Positions 26,678-35,594 of a DNA stretch of 64,000 bases are shown one piece after another. Source of the stretch: Planctomycetaceae bacterium UBA2972 (lineage in GTDB: Bacteria > Planctomycetota > Planctomycetia > Pirellulales > Pirellulaceae); the NCBI GenBank assembly GCA_002348315.1, contig DEAW01000154.1:52949-116948 (forward strand). Direction: 5' to 3'. Numbering within the stretch: position 1 is the stretch's first letter; every line of letters begins with the position of its first letter. A program made the position numbers and the translations under genes. Under the pieces are notes generated by a model. That model was given only the letters and a program-made list of their open reading frames with translations. It was not told where the DNA came from and searched no databases.

Positions 26678-28396
26678 CTAACTACTGCGAGCAACATCAT
26701 TGTGAAAGTCTACCAGAGTTTCACAGACTTCAATTAACTGATCCAGACGGAACGGTTTGTAGAGAATCGCATTGGGATGCAGGCCGGCCTGACGTGCCTT
26801 GACGATCGAATGACCAGGGTCATAACCAAATCCGGTCATTAACGCCAACGGTACGGCATCCATGATTTCCTGCAAACGAAGCATTAATTGATGACCACTA
26901 AAGTCCGGAAGGTGTATATCAGAAAGGATGATGTTATAGCTCTCATTACCGACAGCACTACGAACCATACAGACGGCTTCACCACCCGATTCTACTGTTT
27001 CGACGATACAACCATATCGTTCCAATAGGGCATGAGCATCATTACGAACGCCTTCATTCGCATCGACTACCAACACCCGCTGGCCGGCAAGCTTGGGGTG
27101 ATGATCCACGACTGCACCGGCGGGCATTGCTTCACCCGGCGCCATATCCTGACCAATTTTATGAATGACCTGACGAATATCGCGTGCATTGCGCAGGATA
27201 CGTTTTAAGCGATCGGCAACCTCCGGTTCATGACCGATGTATCGTTCCATCACGTTGACCGCGTCATTGAGTATCTTATCGATCGGCAATGCCACCTCGC
27301 GGTGAATCGCCTCAATACTCTTATGTGTTGCACTGCTCTTCTCGGCAGCTAGTAAATCAAGTGTATTGAGTGCAAAAGCGATATTCCGAGCGAACAATTC
27401 CAGGAAGTGCATGTCGTTTTCAGAGAATGCCTCAGCCTCAGGGCTTTCCACATTAAACGTACCGATCACCTGATCCTGCCACTTGAGCGGAACAGTCAGA
27501 GAGCTTTGTGCTCCGGAAAAGGATTCGATAAAGCGTTCATCAGTGGTCACATCATCGACCAGATAACTCTCACCCGTGGCGGCGACAAATCCTGTAATCC
27601 CATTGGATTCCCGCCCCACTTCTAATGCACGTTCAGCGGCTTCCTTATCAATTCCGGCGGACAGCAATGGCTCCAGTTTTCCTGACTGATGATTTACCAG
27701 CCGAATTTCCACTTTCTCGTAGCTAAGGATTTCCTGAGTGTAATGAAGAATATTGGACTTCAGCAATTCGATTCTATCCTTCACTTCCATATGGAAGATC
27801 TCTTCCGGAGAAAGATTCGATAGCTCGACACCCGCTTCATGAATAGCATCCAGTTTTTGCCGATACAATTGCTCCTCAGTAACGTCATGCACAATCACCA
27901 GCAGTTCGCCTGATTCTTCATCGCCTCGGCGAACTGGCTTGGCTTCAATGCGAAAGACGACTTCCGAAGACAATTTGTATAAGGCCGAAATGCGGCGTTT
28001 CTTTTGAATCGATGTTTCACAGGGGCACCGATGACCAGCCTCCCATTGTCCACCTTCAAGCCAGCTATAAAAAGGAAGGCCGATTACGCTTTCGCAATCG
28101 GCCCATTCATTGACTTGTTCATTTGCCCAGAGGATCTTTTTATCCTGGTCGAGGATGGCGACCCCCTGATGCAATTTTTGAATCACCCAGAAAGAATCCG
28201 TGAAGAATTGTTTTTTGGGAGCCTCGTTGTCGGTGTCGCTAAAGACTCCGTCGAAGCATTGTTGTTTCATCAGCCGACGTGCTTCACTCCAGTCGGCAGC
28301 TACTTCGACATCAAACAAAGAGCACAACGCTTCCGGCGCGGACATCTCGGCAGATGCTGCGGATTTTACAAATAGGATCTTGGCTTGGTCTGACAT
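26678..28396 (-). CDS. PAS-GAF-receiver signalling protein with a histidine-kinase-like helix but no ATPase domain
   Basis: A 572-residue protein. I start at the ATG at 28396 (MSDQAK), with GGGGA five bases upstream, instead of GTG at 28408. Residues 1-55 look like a degenerate receiver. A PAS domain follows (about 70-170, GVAILDQDKKILWANEQV), then GAF (about 195-360, GVELSNLSPEE to NIAFALNTLDLLA). Next is a helical pair resembling a kinase dimerisation domain (HREVALPIDKILNDAVNVME), and finally a receiver (about 440-560). The receiver keeps its acidic residues (VVDANEG), the phospho-Asp in ILSDIHLPDFSG, the Thr in LMTGFG and the Lys in LYKPFRL. No HATPase domain is present. It probably accepts phosphate from a separate kinase. 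Cytoplasmic. Confidence 0.85.
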   Translation of the reverse strand: MSDQAKILFVKSAASAEMSAPEALCSLFDVEVAADWSEARRLMKQQCFDGVFSDTDNEAPKKQFFTDSFWVIQKLHQGVAILDQDKKILWANEQVNEWADCESVIGLPFYSWLEGGQWEAGHRCPCETSIQKKRRISALYKLSSEVVFRIEAKPVRRGDEESGELLVIVHDVTEEQLYRQKLDAIHEAGVELSNLSPEEIFHMEVKDRIELLKSNILHYTQEILSYEKVEIRLVNHQSGKLEPLLSAGIDKEAAERALEVGRESNGITGFVAATGESYLVDDVTTDERFIESFSGAQSSLTVPLKWQDQVIGTFNVESPEAEAFSENDMHFLELFARNIAFALNTLDLLAAEKSSATHKSIEAIHREVALPIDKILNDAVNVMERYIGHEPEVADRLKRILRNARDIRQVIHKIGQDMAPGEAMPAGAVVDHHPKLAGQRVLVVDANEGVRNDAHALLERYGCIVETVESGGEAVCMVRSAVGNESYNIILSDIHLPDFSGHQLMLRLQEIMDAVPLALMTGFGYDPGHSIVKARQAGLHPNAILYKPFRLDQLIEVCETLVDFHNDVARSS

Positions 28397-28746
28397 GCCA
28401 ATCCCCACTTACTGTGCCTCTCGGTGTAAATACGGTTCCTCGAACCCTCAACATTTACACCCGATAATATACATCGTCAAAACGTGACATTCGTGTTCAA
28501 TCTTAATGATACCCGCTGGTAACTTAAACTACCCGGTCGCCACCTTTCTTTCTTTATAAACAGAAGTGAATTGGCGTCCTATACCAGCATCCAAAAAACT
28601 GTCGCTTTCCTGAAACACCATCACCACGCATCCGTGACCTGCCCAGTCTGAATTGCGGTTTGATAAATAACCCCGTGAATCAACAATTCGCACTGGTTTT
28701 CAATACAGATAATGCTCGATAAATAAACAAAGGACCCAACTTCGTC
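28397..28746. other. Intergenic region between divergent genes
   Basis: About 350 bases between the starts of the PAS-GAF-receiver gene (minus) and the acidic-tail protein gene (plus). It must hold promoters for both, but I see no clear -35/-10 pair, no strong inverted repeat and no credible ORF. Confidence 0.5.
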
Positions 28747-29280
28747 ATGTTTCGTGCCTTGATTTTAGGAATCAGTTTTTCACTACTCATCGTCGGCCTC
28801 GAAGGATTAGCCGTTGAGAGTGTCATCATTGCGCCCCCGGAATTAATACACGGCCCTGATGCTGAAACAATGCTGGTGCAAGTCACTGCTCTTGTTGCCT
28901 GGTTGGCCATTGGTCTCGGCACCAGCCTGACGCTCTATACCTTGTTTACTCGCAAACCAGCGACTACGTCCTCTTCAACGGTCAGCGATATGACTGCCGA
29001 ACAATCCAACCTACAAATCGCAGATCTGGACTACGGTGAAGTCGACAAGGATTCAGCAGGGCTCGATCGGGAGGTCGATGCTTACGAGAACGATTTTCCT
29101 TATGATGAAGACGTCTACGGCGAAGGTGACGACGAAGAAACAACGGAACAAGAAGAGCAATACGTAGACGACGAAGACCTGGAAGACGAAGATGAAGAAG
29201 ATGAAGATGAATCCGTCGAAGATTTTGACTTCGATGCCTTCAATGACGAGTTTGATATCGACGACCTCCTAAGCGACTAA
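28747..29280 (+). CDS. Two-span membrane protein with a strongly acidic tail
   Basis: A 177-residue protein of no recognised family. It has two hydrophobic segments, residues about 1-30 (ALILGISFSLLIVGLEGLA) and about 45-72 (LVQVTALVAWLAIGLGTSL). A linker and a C-terminal half rich in Asp/Glu follow (for example DEDLEDEDEEDEDESVED). The start LILGISFSLLIVGLEGLAVESV recalls short planctomycete membrane proteins with the same layout, but I cannot name one. The DCC-family gene begins eight bases downstream, so they are probably cotranscribed. The tail may bind cations or basic proteins; that is a guess from composition. Confidence 0.75.
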   Translation: MFRALILGISFSLLIVGLEGLAVESVIIAPPELIHGPDAETMLVQVTALVAWLAIGLGTSLTLYTLFTRKPATTSSSTVSDMTAEQSNLQIADLDYGEVDKDSAGLDREVDAYENDFPYDEDVYGEGDDEETTEQEEQYVDDEDLEDEDEEDEDESVEDFDFDAFNDEFDIDDLLSD

Positions 29281-29287
29281 TCAATCC

Positions 29288-29701
29288 ATGCTACCCACTC
29301 CACATGACCACCCGAATGCTGAAGTCGTCATTTACGACGGTCATTGCCAATTCTGCACGGCCCAGGTTCGTCGATTGCATCGCTGGGATGGAAAAAAACG
29401 GCTCGCATTTATTTCACTACATGACCCGTTTGTTGCCGACCATTATCCAGACCTTTCGATCGAACAGATGATGCAAGCTCTGTATTTCATCGACCGTTAT
29501 GAGCAACGACATCGCAGCGCATCGGCCATCCGGGTTATTTCCAGACGTTTGCCAAAACTCTGGCCCCTAGCCCTCCTGTTGCATATCCCGCTGACATTGC
29601 CAATCTGGAATTGGGGTTATCAACAGATTGCAAAACGCCGCTATCGCCTGACCTGTGAAAGCGATGCTTGTGAAATCCATTTCAAGTCAAAAGACAAATA
29701 A
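29288..29701 (+). CDS. DCC-family (DUF393) thiol-disulfide oxidoreductase-like protein
   Basis: A 137-residue protein with the family signature near the N terminus, VIYDGHCQFCTAQVRRLHRWD, in which CxxC follows YDG. FISLHDP comes next, in the position of the usual DCC-type motif. Then follow an acidic YFID stretch, SASAIRVISRRLP, and a terminal hydrophobic or amphipathic stretch (PLALLLHIPLTLPIWNWGYQQIAKRRYR). Family members are thioredoxin-fold proteins of unknown physiological partner. It lies eight bases after the acidic-tail protein gene and is convergent with purQ, with a seven-base gap. Confidence 0.88.
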   Translation: MLPTPHDHPNAEVVIYDGHCQFCTAQVRRLHRWDGKKRLAFISLHDPFVADHYPDLSIEQMMQALYFIDRYEQRHRSASAIRVISRRLPKLWPLALLLHIPLTLPIWNWGYQQIAKRRYRLTCESDACEIHFKSKDK

Positions 29702-29708
29702 TTTCCCA

Positions 29709-30485
29709 CTAGGCGAAGTATTCAATTGCATTTTTAAAGATTGCAACACCATCACCCTCGGCCTGCAAACCATCTCTGGTCCAGCGAGGATGCTGAGTGC
29801 CATCAAGAAATCTCTCGGGATGAGGCATCAACCCGAAGATTCTTCCCGAGTCATCACAAACTCCGGCGACATTCCTCTGAGCACCGTTGGGGTTTTCCGG
29901 AAACCCGTTAGCCGGAGTCCCGTTTGCTGATACATAGCGTAATGCCAGCTGTTGATTTGAATCCAGTTGATCTGCTACCACGTCACTACGCATAACGAAT
30001 TTACCTTCAGCGTGCGCGATCGGCAGATAGACCTGACTCACACCTCTCAGGAAGACACACTTATCACTGCTGTTCTGCAAATGAACCCAACGATCTTCGT
30101 ACAGTCCATGATTGTTCCAACAGAGCGTTGCCGGCGGATCCCCGCTGGCATCGTCATCAAGCAATAACCCAGACTTAATCAACACCTGAAAGCCATTGCA
30201 AATACCAAGGATGAGTTTGTCACTGTTCTTAAACTCGTGCATTACATCGGCGAGTTGACTACGCAGTTGATTGGCAAAAATCCTACCCGCTGCAACATCA
30301 TCCCCGTAGCTGAAACCTCCGGGAATACACATAATCTGATACTGTTCGATCAGAGAGGGGTTATCCAGTACGCGATTTAGATGAACGCGATCTGCCTGGC
30401 CTCCTGCCAATTCAAATGCGTACTTGGTTTCATGATCACAGTTAGTGCCAGGAGCACGTAATACTAATACTTTTGGTACAGTCAT
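29709..30485 (-). CDS. purQ: Phosphoribosylformylglycinamidine synthase, glutaminase subunit PurQ
   Basis: A 258-residue class I glutamine amidotransferase. It supplies ammonia to PurL for the fourth step of de novo purine synthesis (FGAR to FGAM). Signatures are VLRAPGTNCDHET at the N terminus, IPGGFSYGDDVAAGRIFANQL near 55, the nucleophile Cys in LILGICNGFQVLI near 95, and the His/Glu pair in GLMPHPERF near the C terminus. AGGA lies eight bases before the ATG. It follows purL after 51 bases on the same strand, so tyrA-purL-purQ is probably one operon. It is cytoplasmic. Length is a little above the usual 220-230 residues. Confidence 0.96.
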   Translation of the reverse strand: MTVPKVLVLRAPGTNCDHETKYAFELAGGQADRVHLNRVLDNPSLIEQYQIMCIPGGFSYGDDVAAGRIFANQLRSQLADVMHEFKNSDKLILGICNGFQVLIKSGLLLDDDASGDPPATLCWNNHGLYEDRWVHLQNSSDKCVFLRGVSQVYLPIAHAEGKFVMRSDVVADQLDSNQQLALRYVSANGTPANGFPENPNGAQRNVAGVCDDSGRIFGLMPHPERFLDGTQHPRWTRDGLQAEGDGVAIFKNAIEYFA

Positions 30486-30536
30486 TGTTTAGTCCTGCGT
30501 TTAATGCAGACCCTGTCGTGTTATCCGTGCCGGCAA

Positions 30537-33464
30537 TTACCATCGCAATGGGGTCTGCCAGGCTTCTTTTAGTTGTCCAATTGGCGTCCTAAGTACATTC
30601 TGTTCGCCATCGTTTATCATCAATTGATCGTCTTCGGTTACCGAACCAATACGAGAAACGGTGGAACCAGAGAATACTGCTTCAAAGGCACTACAATTTT
30701 CCGGAGCGACCTCAACCAGAAATCTTGTATTGGATTCAGCAAACAGCTTGATTACTTTATCAGCATCGCCGTCAAAGGGTTGGTCTGTTGTGACAGCACG
30801 CAGATCCAGCGTCATCCCCAGTCCACCTGCAAAGGCCATTTCGGCTGCTGCTACAGCCAGGCCTCCTTCACTCATATCATGACAAGCTCGAACCAATCCT
30901 GCTTTAATTGCTTGATGCATCGCGGGAAAGATCTGATTACAAGTGTCCGTGCAAACAGTCGGTACAGCTCCACCATCGAGCTCACGAACCAGCGTCCAGT
31001 GGGAACCGCCCAGTTCTCTTTTGGTCGTACCCACCTGATACACAACATTGCCGGCTTCTTTGGCATCCATGGATGTACAAGTCGTAACATCTTCGATCTG
31101 TCCCATGGCACTAATGAGCAAAGTAGGAGGAATCGAGATGGTCACCTTTTCGCCCACATCATCTTGATAACTGAATTCGTTATTCAGGCTATCTTTTCCC
31201 GAGATAAATGGTGTTTTCAGCGCGACAGCCATATCGTGACAAGCCAAAGCAGCTCGCACCAGTGACCCCAGTGTCTCCGGACGATCGGTATATCCCCAGC
31301 AGAAGTTGTCGAGTAGCGCGATGCGTGTTGGATCAGCTCCCACGGCAACACTATTACGAATCGCTTCATCAATAGCACTGGCCGCCATGTGGTAAGTATC
31401 GTAATCACCATACCGCGGATTCATTCCGCAACTAACGGTGATTCCCCGATCACTACCCAAAACGGGCCTCACTACTGCCGCATCACCAGGCCCGTCATTT
31501 TCCACCCCGACCAATGGCTTGAGGACACTACCGGCCTGAACTTCATGATCATATTGCCTTACGACCCATTCTTTACTGGCAACATTCAGACTGGAAAGAA
31601 TTCCCAGCAGATCACTTTCAAGATTCTCTGCCTTGCCTTCCAGGTCGATCGGTTCGATCGCAGGAATTTCGTAATGGGCTTCGCGAATAATCGGAGGTCG
31701 ACCATCGTGGAGGAAGTCCATCGTGACATCCCCCACAACTTGATCATGGTACTTCAGAACGAGCCGTCCATGATCCACGAACTTACCCACGATCGTAGCT
31801 TCGACTCCTTCAGACTCACACAACGTACGGAATTCTTCCCAGTGCTCGTCCGGCACACTAAAGACCATGCGTTCCTGAGCTTCCGAAATCCAGATCTCGG
31901 TGTAATTCAGTCCGTCATATTTTAGAGGAGCTTTATCGAGATAGACTTCCACACCAATCTCTTCACCCATTTCCCCCAGAGCGCTCGAGAGCCCTCCGGC
32001 TCCACAATCCGTGACACAACTATACAGATTTCGATCGCGTGCCTCTAACAAGACATCCGTAACCATTTTCTCAGTAATTGCGTTTCCGATCTGAACAGCT
32101 CCACCCGACAACATCTCGCTATCACTCGTCAGTTCCGCAGAACTGAATGTGGCTCCATGGATTCCATCTCGGCCAGTACGCCCACCAATGACCACAGCCC
32201 ATTCGCCGGCATACGCCTCTTTGAACGATTTCTCTTTGGGAATCAGGCCAACATTACCGGCGTAAACCAATGGATTACCTAAATAACGGTCATCAAAATA
32301 GATCGCTCCGTTGACGGTCGGAATGCCCATACGATTCCCGTAATCACGTACTCCGGAAACGACTCCCTTCATGACTCGACGGGGGTGCAGAACGCCTGAG
32401 GGTAAATCACTGTGAGCCACATCCGGATTAGCAAAGCAAAAAACATCTGTATTACAAATGGGCTTTGCCCCCAGCCCTGTTCCTAACGTGTCACGTATCA
32501 CACCGCCAATTCCAGTATTGGCCCCTCCATAAGGTTCCAGCGCTGACGGATGGTTATGCGTTTCCACCTTAAAAGCAACATTGTACTGATCATCAAAAGT
32601 GACAATCCCGGCATTATCTTTAAAGACGCTCACACACCAGTCGTCGTCACCCAGCTCTTCTCTAATCTTCACTGTTGCGGCAAAAATCGTCTCTTTTAGC
32701 ATGTTCTCAAAGTGGCGTTCAGTTTCACCATCTTTGTACGCAATCCGACCGGCGAGCGTTTTATGACTACAGTGTTCGCTCCAGGTCTGTGCAACAGACT
32801 CCAACTCAATATCTGTCGGATCTCGATCCAACTCCTGAAAATGCTTTTGGATGGTTTGCATTTCAACAAGCGTCAGATAGAGTTGCCCTTCTTTGCTAAG
32901 CAATTCCAAAGCGTCGTTATCTAGTTCACGGATCGGCACAATATTCAATTCGAATTGATAGGCCGTACCGACCGCTAATGCATCCAGTTCCAGAGGCCCA
33001 TGGACGGCCTCTTCGATTGCATCATTGGCTAACACTTTCTCAGCAAGACGATTCACACTTTCCTGGTCGACGCCTGTCACCCAATACTTACGAAAGGTCG
33101 AAACCTGGTCGACAGCGACACCGAGATCCTGAATGCCTTTCTGAGCACTCATCGCAACCGGATCCATCACTCCCGGCTTATTGATAACATGAACAAGTAA
33201 CGCATCTGCTACCGGAGACTGCTGCAGTTCTGCTGCGCCCACTTCCGCAACAACCGTCTTTTCGACGACCGAATCGGCAAGCAATTTGTCCGCCAGCATT
33301 TTGGCTTCCTCTGCTGCGATATCGCCTTCGAGCAGGTAGCCATGAACGGCCGCCACCTTTATCGCCGGATCCAGTCCCAGATCGACTGCGTCCGAGGTTA
33401 CTTCTTCGCCGGCGCGATCCACATGACCTGCTGCCGGATAAATGTCAATTTCCCAAAGACTCAC
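30537..33464 (-). CDS. purL: Phosphoribosylformylglycinamidine synthase PurL with two fused PurS-like domains
   Basis: A 975-residue enzyme that converts FGAR to FGAM using ATP and ammonia from PurQ. Residues 1-about 155 hold two successive PurS-like units (MSLWEIDIYPAAGHVD... and ALLVHVINKPGVMDPV...). The PurL core begins near 165 and has SVAQTWSEHCSHKTL near 225, VKVETHNHPSALEPYGGANTG near 300, NDGPGDAAVVRP near 650 and HDMSEGGLAVAAAEMAFAGG near 865. Stand-alone bacterial PurL is about 740 residues with a separate purS; this layout resembles the N-terminal end of the large single-chain PurL but keeps PurQ separate. It starts at GTG with AAGGAAAG upstream and overlaps the end of tyrA by 20 bases. 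Confidence 0.95.
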   Translation of the reverse strand: MSLWEIDIYPAAGHVDRAGEEVTSDAVDLGLDPAIKVAAVHGYLLEGDIAAEEAKMLADKLLADSVVEKTVVAEVGAAELQQSPVADALLVHVINKPGVMDPVAMSAQKGIQDLGVAVDQVSTFRKYWVTGVDQESVNRLAEKVLANDAIEEAVHGPLELDALAVGTAYQFELNIVPIRELDNDALELLSKEGQLYLTLVEMQTIQKHFQELDRDPTDIELESVAQTWSEHCSHKTLAGRIAYKDGETERHFENMLKETIFAATVKIREELGDDDWCVSVFKDNAGIVTFDDQYNVAFKVETHNHPSALEPYGGANTGIGGVIRDTLGTGLGAKPICNTDVFCFANPDVAHSDLPSGVLHPRRVMKGVVSGVRDYGNRMGIPTVNGAIYFDDRYLGNPLVYAGNVGLIPKEKSFKEAYAGEWAVVIGGRTGRDGIHGATFSSAELTSDSEMLSGGAVQIGNAITEKMVTDVLLEARDRNLYSCVTDCGAGGLSSALGEMGEEIGVEVYLDKAPLKYDGLNYTEIWISEAQERMVFSVPDEHWEEFRTLCESEGVEATIVGKFVDHGRLVLKYHDQVVGDVTMDFLHDGRPPIIREAHYEIPAIEPIDLEGKAENLESDLLGILSSLNVASKEWVVRQYDHEVQAGSVLKPLVGVENDGPGDAAVVRPVLGSDRGITVSCGMNPRYGDYDTYHMAASAIDEAIRNSVAVGADPTRIALLDNFCWGYTDRPETLGSLVRAALACHDMAVALKTPFISGKDSLNNEFSYQDDVGEKVTISIPPTLLISAMGQIEDVTTCTSMDAKEAGNVVYQVGTTKRELGGSHWTLVRELDGGAVPTVCTDTCNQIFPAMHQAIKAGLVRACHDMSEGGLAVAAAEMAFAGGLGMTLDLRAVTTDQPFDGDADKVIKLFAESNTRFLVEVAPENCSAFEAVFSGSTVSRIGSVTEDDQLMINDGEQNVLRTPIGQLKEAWQTPLRW

Positions 33465-34284
33465 GATTTTGCTTTCCTTGCTTCAAATATCGTAGTAACA
33501 CTCGCGTGTTATCATTTTCGAGTGCGTCTCGAAATTTATGCAGATCCGCCAAAAAACGGTCCACTGCACGAATGACCTGCTTGTTATTGTCTTGTAGAAT
33601 TGCCAACCATAATTCCGGATCTGCTCCGGCAATACGCGTTGTATCGGTCCAACCTCCGGCCGCCAGCTTAAGCTGCTGCTGCGTTGCCTGTGAAGACAAC
33701 ACCGAAGAAATGGAATGCGGCAAGTGACTTATGACTGCCACAGCCCGATCATGTTCCCGACAATTCATTTCAACGACACGTGCTCCCAGTGATTTCCAAA
33801 ATCGAGAGATTCGTGACGTTATGTTCCTATCTGTACTTTTATCCGGAGTAATCACGACCGTTCGTTGTTCGAACAAGTTGGCTGTCGCATTGACCACTCC
33901 CCCCTGATCACTGCCCGCCATCGGGTGCGAACCAATAAATACTCCGTTGTCTAAACTCCGCAGCCCTTGCACAATCGTCTGCTTGGTACTTCCGACGTCG
34001 GTAATCAACGTATCAGGACGCACAAATTGTGATACCTGACTCACATGATCTACTACGTGCTGTACGGGCGTACCAACAATCACGACGTCGGCAGCACAAA
34101 CTCCACGCTCGATACTAGTCGTTGTCTCTGTGACCGCTCCCAACTGCTTTGCTTTACGCAATCTGGACGCATTGCGACCAATGCCGATAACCCTCTCCGC
34201 AAGACCGCGCTGCCGCAATGCCAGGCCGATTGAACCACCAATCAGACCGACACCCAAAATCGCCACGGTACCGAGGGATTTCAT
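33445..34284 (-). CDS. tyrA: Prephenate (or arogenate) dehydrogenase
   Basis: A 279-residue enzyme of tyrosine synthesis that oxidatively decarboxylates prephenate or arogenate. The N terminus has a NAD(P)-binding Rossmann motif (VAILGVGLIGGSIGLAL), followed by ADVVIVGTPV, TDVGSTKQTIV, the substrate-binding GSHPMAGSDQGG near 125, and HDRAVAVISHLPHSISSVL near 195 with its conserved His residues. There is no chorismate mutase or ACT domain. I start at ATG 34284, with AAGGA seven bases upstream, rather than TTG at 34287. The gene overlaps purL by 20 bases, joining aromatic amino-acid and purine synthesis in one transcript. NAD versus NADP and prephenate versus arogenate preference cannot be decided here. 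Confidence 0.94.
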   Translation of the reverse strand: MKSLGTVAILGVGLIGGSIGLALRQRGLAERVIGIGRNASRLRKAKQLGAVTETTTSIERGVCAADVVIVGTPVQHVVDHVSQVSQFVRPDTLITDVGSTKQTIVQGLRSLDNGVFIGSHPMAGSDQGGVVNATANLFEQRTVVITPDKSTDRNITSRISRFWKSLGARVVEMNCREHDRAVAVISHLPHSISSVLSSQATQQQLKLAAGGWTDTTRIAGADPELWLAILQDNNKQVIRAVDRFLADLHKFRDALENDNTRVLLRYLKQGKQNRESLGN

Positions 34285-34480
34285 CAAGTAATCCTTACCA
34301 AACGAGACTCCTGTCAGACATCAAAAGTAACAGATTTAAAGCAGATGTTCCACCACTCCGGGATGCCCCATTTTATTGAATTCAACAATTCCATCGGTCA
34401 GAGTCGAGTTTTGTTGCCTTTGGTGTGGCAGACTATAATGGTAATACCACTTTGTTATCCCCTGTGAAGCTATCCACCGC

Positions 34481-35512
34481 ATGCCCACTGTCTCTTCAAA
34501 ACGTCTTGCATCCTTCTGTCACCAGATGGGAACAAGCCTCAATGCGGGGCTAGATACAAGGAAGGCCTTTAGCACCTGCAAACATCTCCTGGGTAAGGGA
34601 CATACGGCCAGCCTCAGTTATATCACCAACGAACTGGAGTCCGGCGGGACACTCTACGAAGGCATTAAACACTGTAAAACGACATTTCCTCCATTACTTT
34701 CCATGATGGTTCAGGTCGGTGAAATGTCCGGAAGAACGGAAGATGCCTTCAATGGATTAGGAGACTACTACGACAACCGAGTGGCATTAATCCGCGGGTT
34801 TATCAAGAGTGTCACCTGGCCTGTACTGCAATTTGTAATCGCCACGTTTGTCTTCGGATTGATCCTGCTGATCATGTCCATATTATTAGGAGACGGTGGT
34901 GCCGACGACCTGCTGCCGGCCTGGATTAGCAATGGATCCCTCTTCAGCAAATACTGTTCGCTCATGCTCGTCCTCTATGGATTTGCCGCCGGCATCGGCT
35001 ATGGCATTTATATGCAGTGGCTCAATATCGATATTTTTGTCGGATTCCTGTCACTCATCCCCGGCGTGAAACATGCGTTTTTAAACCTGGCCATGTCACG
35101 GTTCTGCTGGACCTTTTCTCTCATCCACAACGCTGGCGTCGATGCTGAACGCAGCGTCGTCATGGCCATCAAAGCGAGTGGCAATCCGGTGTATACAAAG
35201 ACTCTAGAGAGTATTCGTGAGTCCGTTCGGAAGAATCAGGAATTCCACACGGCCTTTGCAAACACTCAGACCTACCCAGCCGAATTCCTCACCATCCTGG
35301 CAACAGCCGAACAGGCTGGTACGATTTCAGAATCTTTACGGCGTGAAGCAAACACCTTCAGGGAGAAAGCCGAGAGTCAGCTAAAGTGGCTATCAAAAAT
35401 CTGCACCGGGATGATCTACGGAGCTGTTGCTGCTGTCATCATCATTATGATCTTCGTCCTGTTCAACACATTTGTTTTGAACCCGCTCAATACAATTCAA
35501 AACAGCATCTAA
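34481..35512 (+). CDS. GspF/PilC-like inner-membrane protein
   Basis: A 343-residue protein with two type II secretion F domains. The first spans about 5-125 (LASFCHQMGTSLNAGLDTRKAF, VGEMSGRTEDAFNGLGDYYD). A membrane segment follows near 110-140, then the second domain at about 205-325 (FCWTFSLIHNAGVDAERSVV, AEQAGTISESLRREANTF). A last membrane segment is at the C terminus (GAVAAVIIIMIFVLFNTFV). GspF proteins are the inner-membrane platform of type II secretion and type IV pilus machines. It lacks the N-terminal extension of full GspF (about 400 residues). No GspE ATPase or pseudopilin is adjacent; the only other secretion gene in the window is the secretin at 41-45 kb. Confidence 0.85.
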   Translation: MPTVSSKRLASFCHQMGTSLNAGLDTRKAFSTCKHLLGKGHTASLSYITNELESGGTLYEGIKHCKTTFPPLLSMMVQVGEMSGRTEDAFNGLGDYYDNRVALIRGFIKSVTWPVLQFVIATFVFGLILLIMSILLGDGGADDLLPAWISNGSLFSKYCSLMLVLYGFAAGIGYGIYMQWLNIDIFVGFLSLIPGVKHAFLNLAMSRFCWTFSLIHNAGVDAERSVVMAIKASGNPVYTKTLESIRESVRKNQEFHTAFANTQTYPAEFLTILATAEQAGTISESLRREANTFREKAESQLKWLSKICTGMIYGAVAAVIIIMIFVLFNTFVLNPLNTIQNSI

Positions 35513-35594
35513 TCCAAACGGGTCTAATCCGAACAGTATCTAATCAGATCTGTTAACCGTCCGGCTGCTCGCCAGAAAGTCAATCTCCGCAGGC

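Noticed and set aside
31389..31925. 178-codon plus-strand frame opposite purL
   Set aside because: Purely antisense to conserved PurL codons, and its product resembles nothing.
35532..35554. Hairpin AACAG...CTGTT after the GspF-like gene
   Set aside because: The left arm has a bulge and there is no T-tract on either side, so a terminator cannot be claimed.
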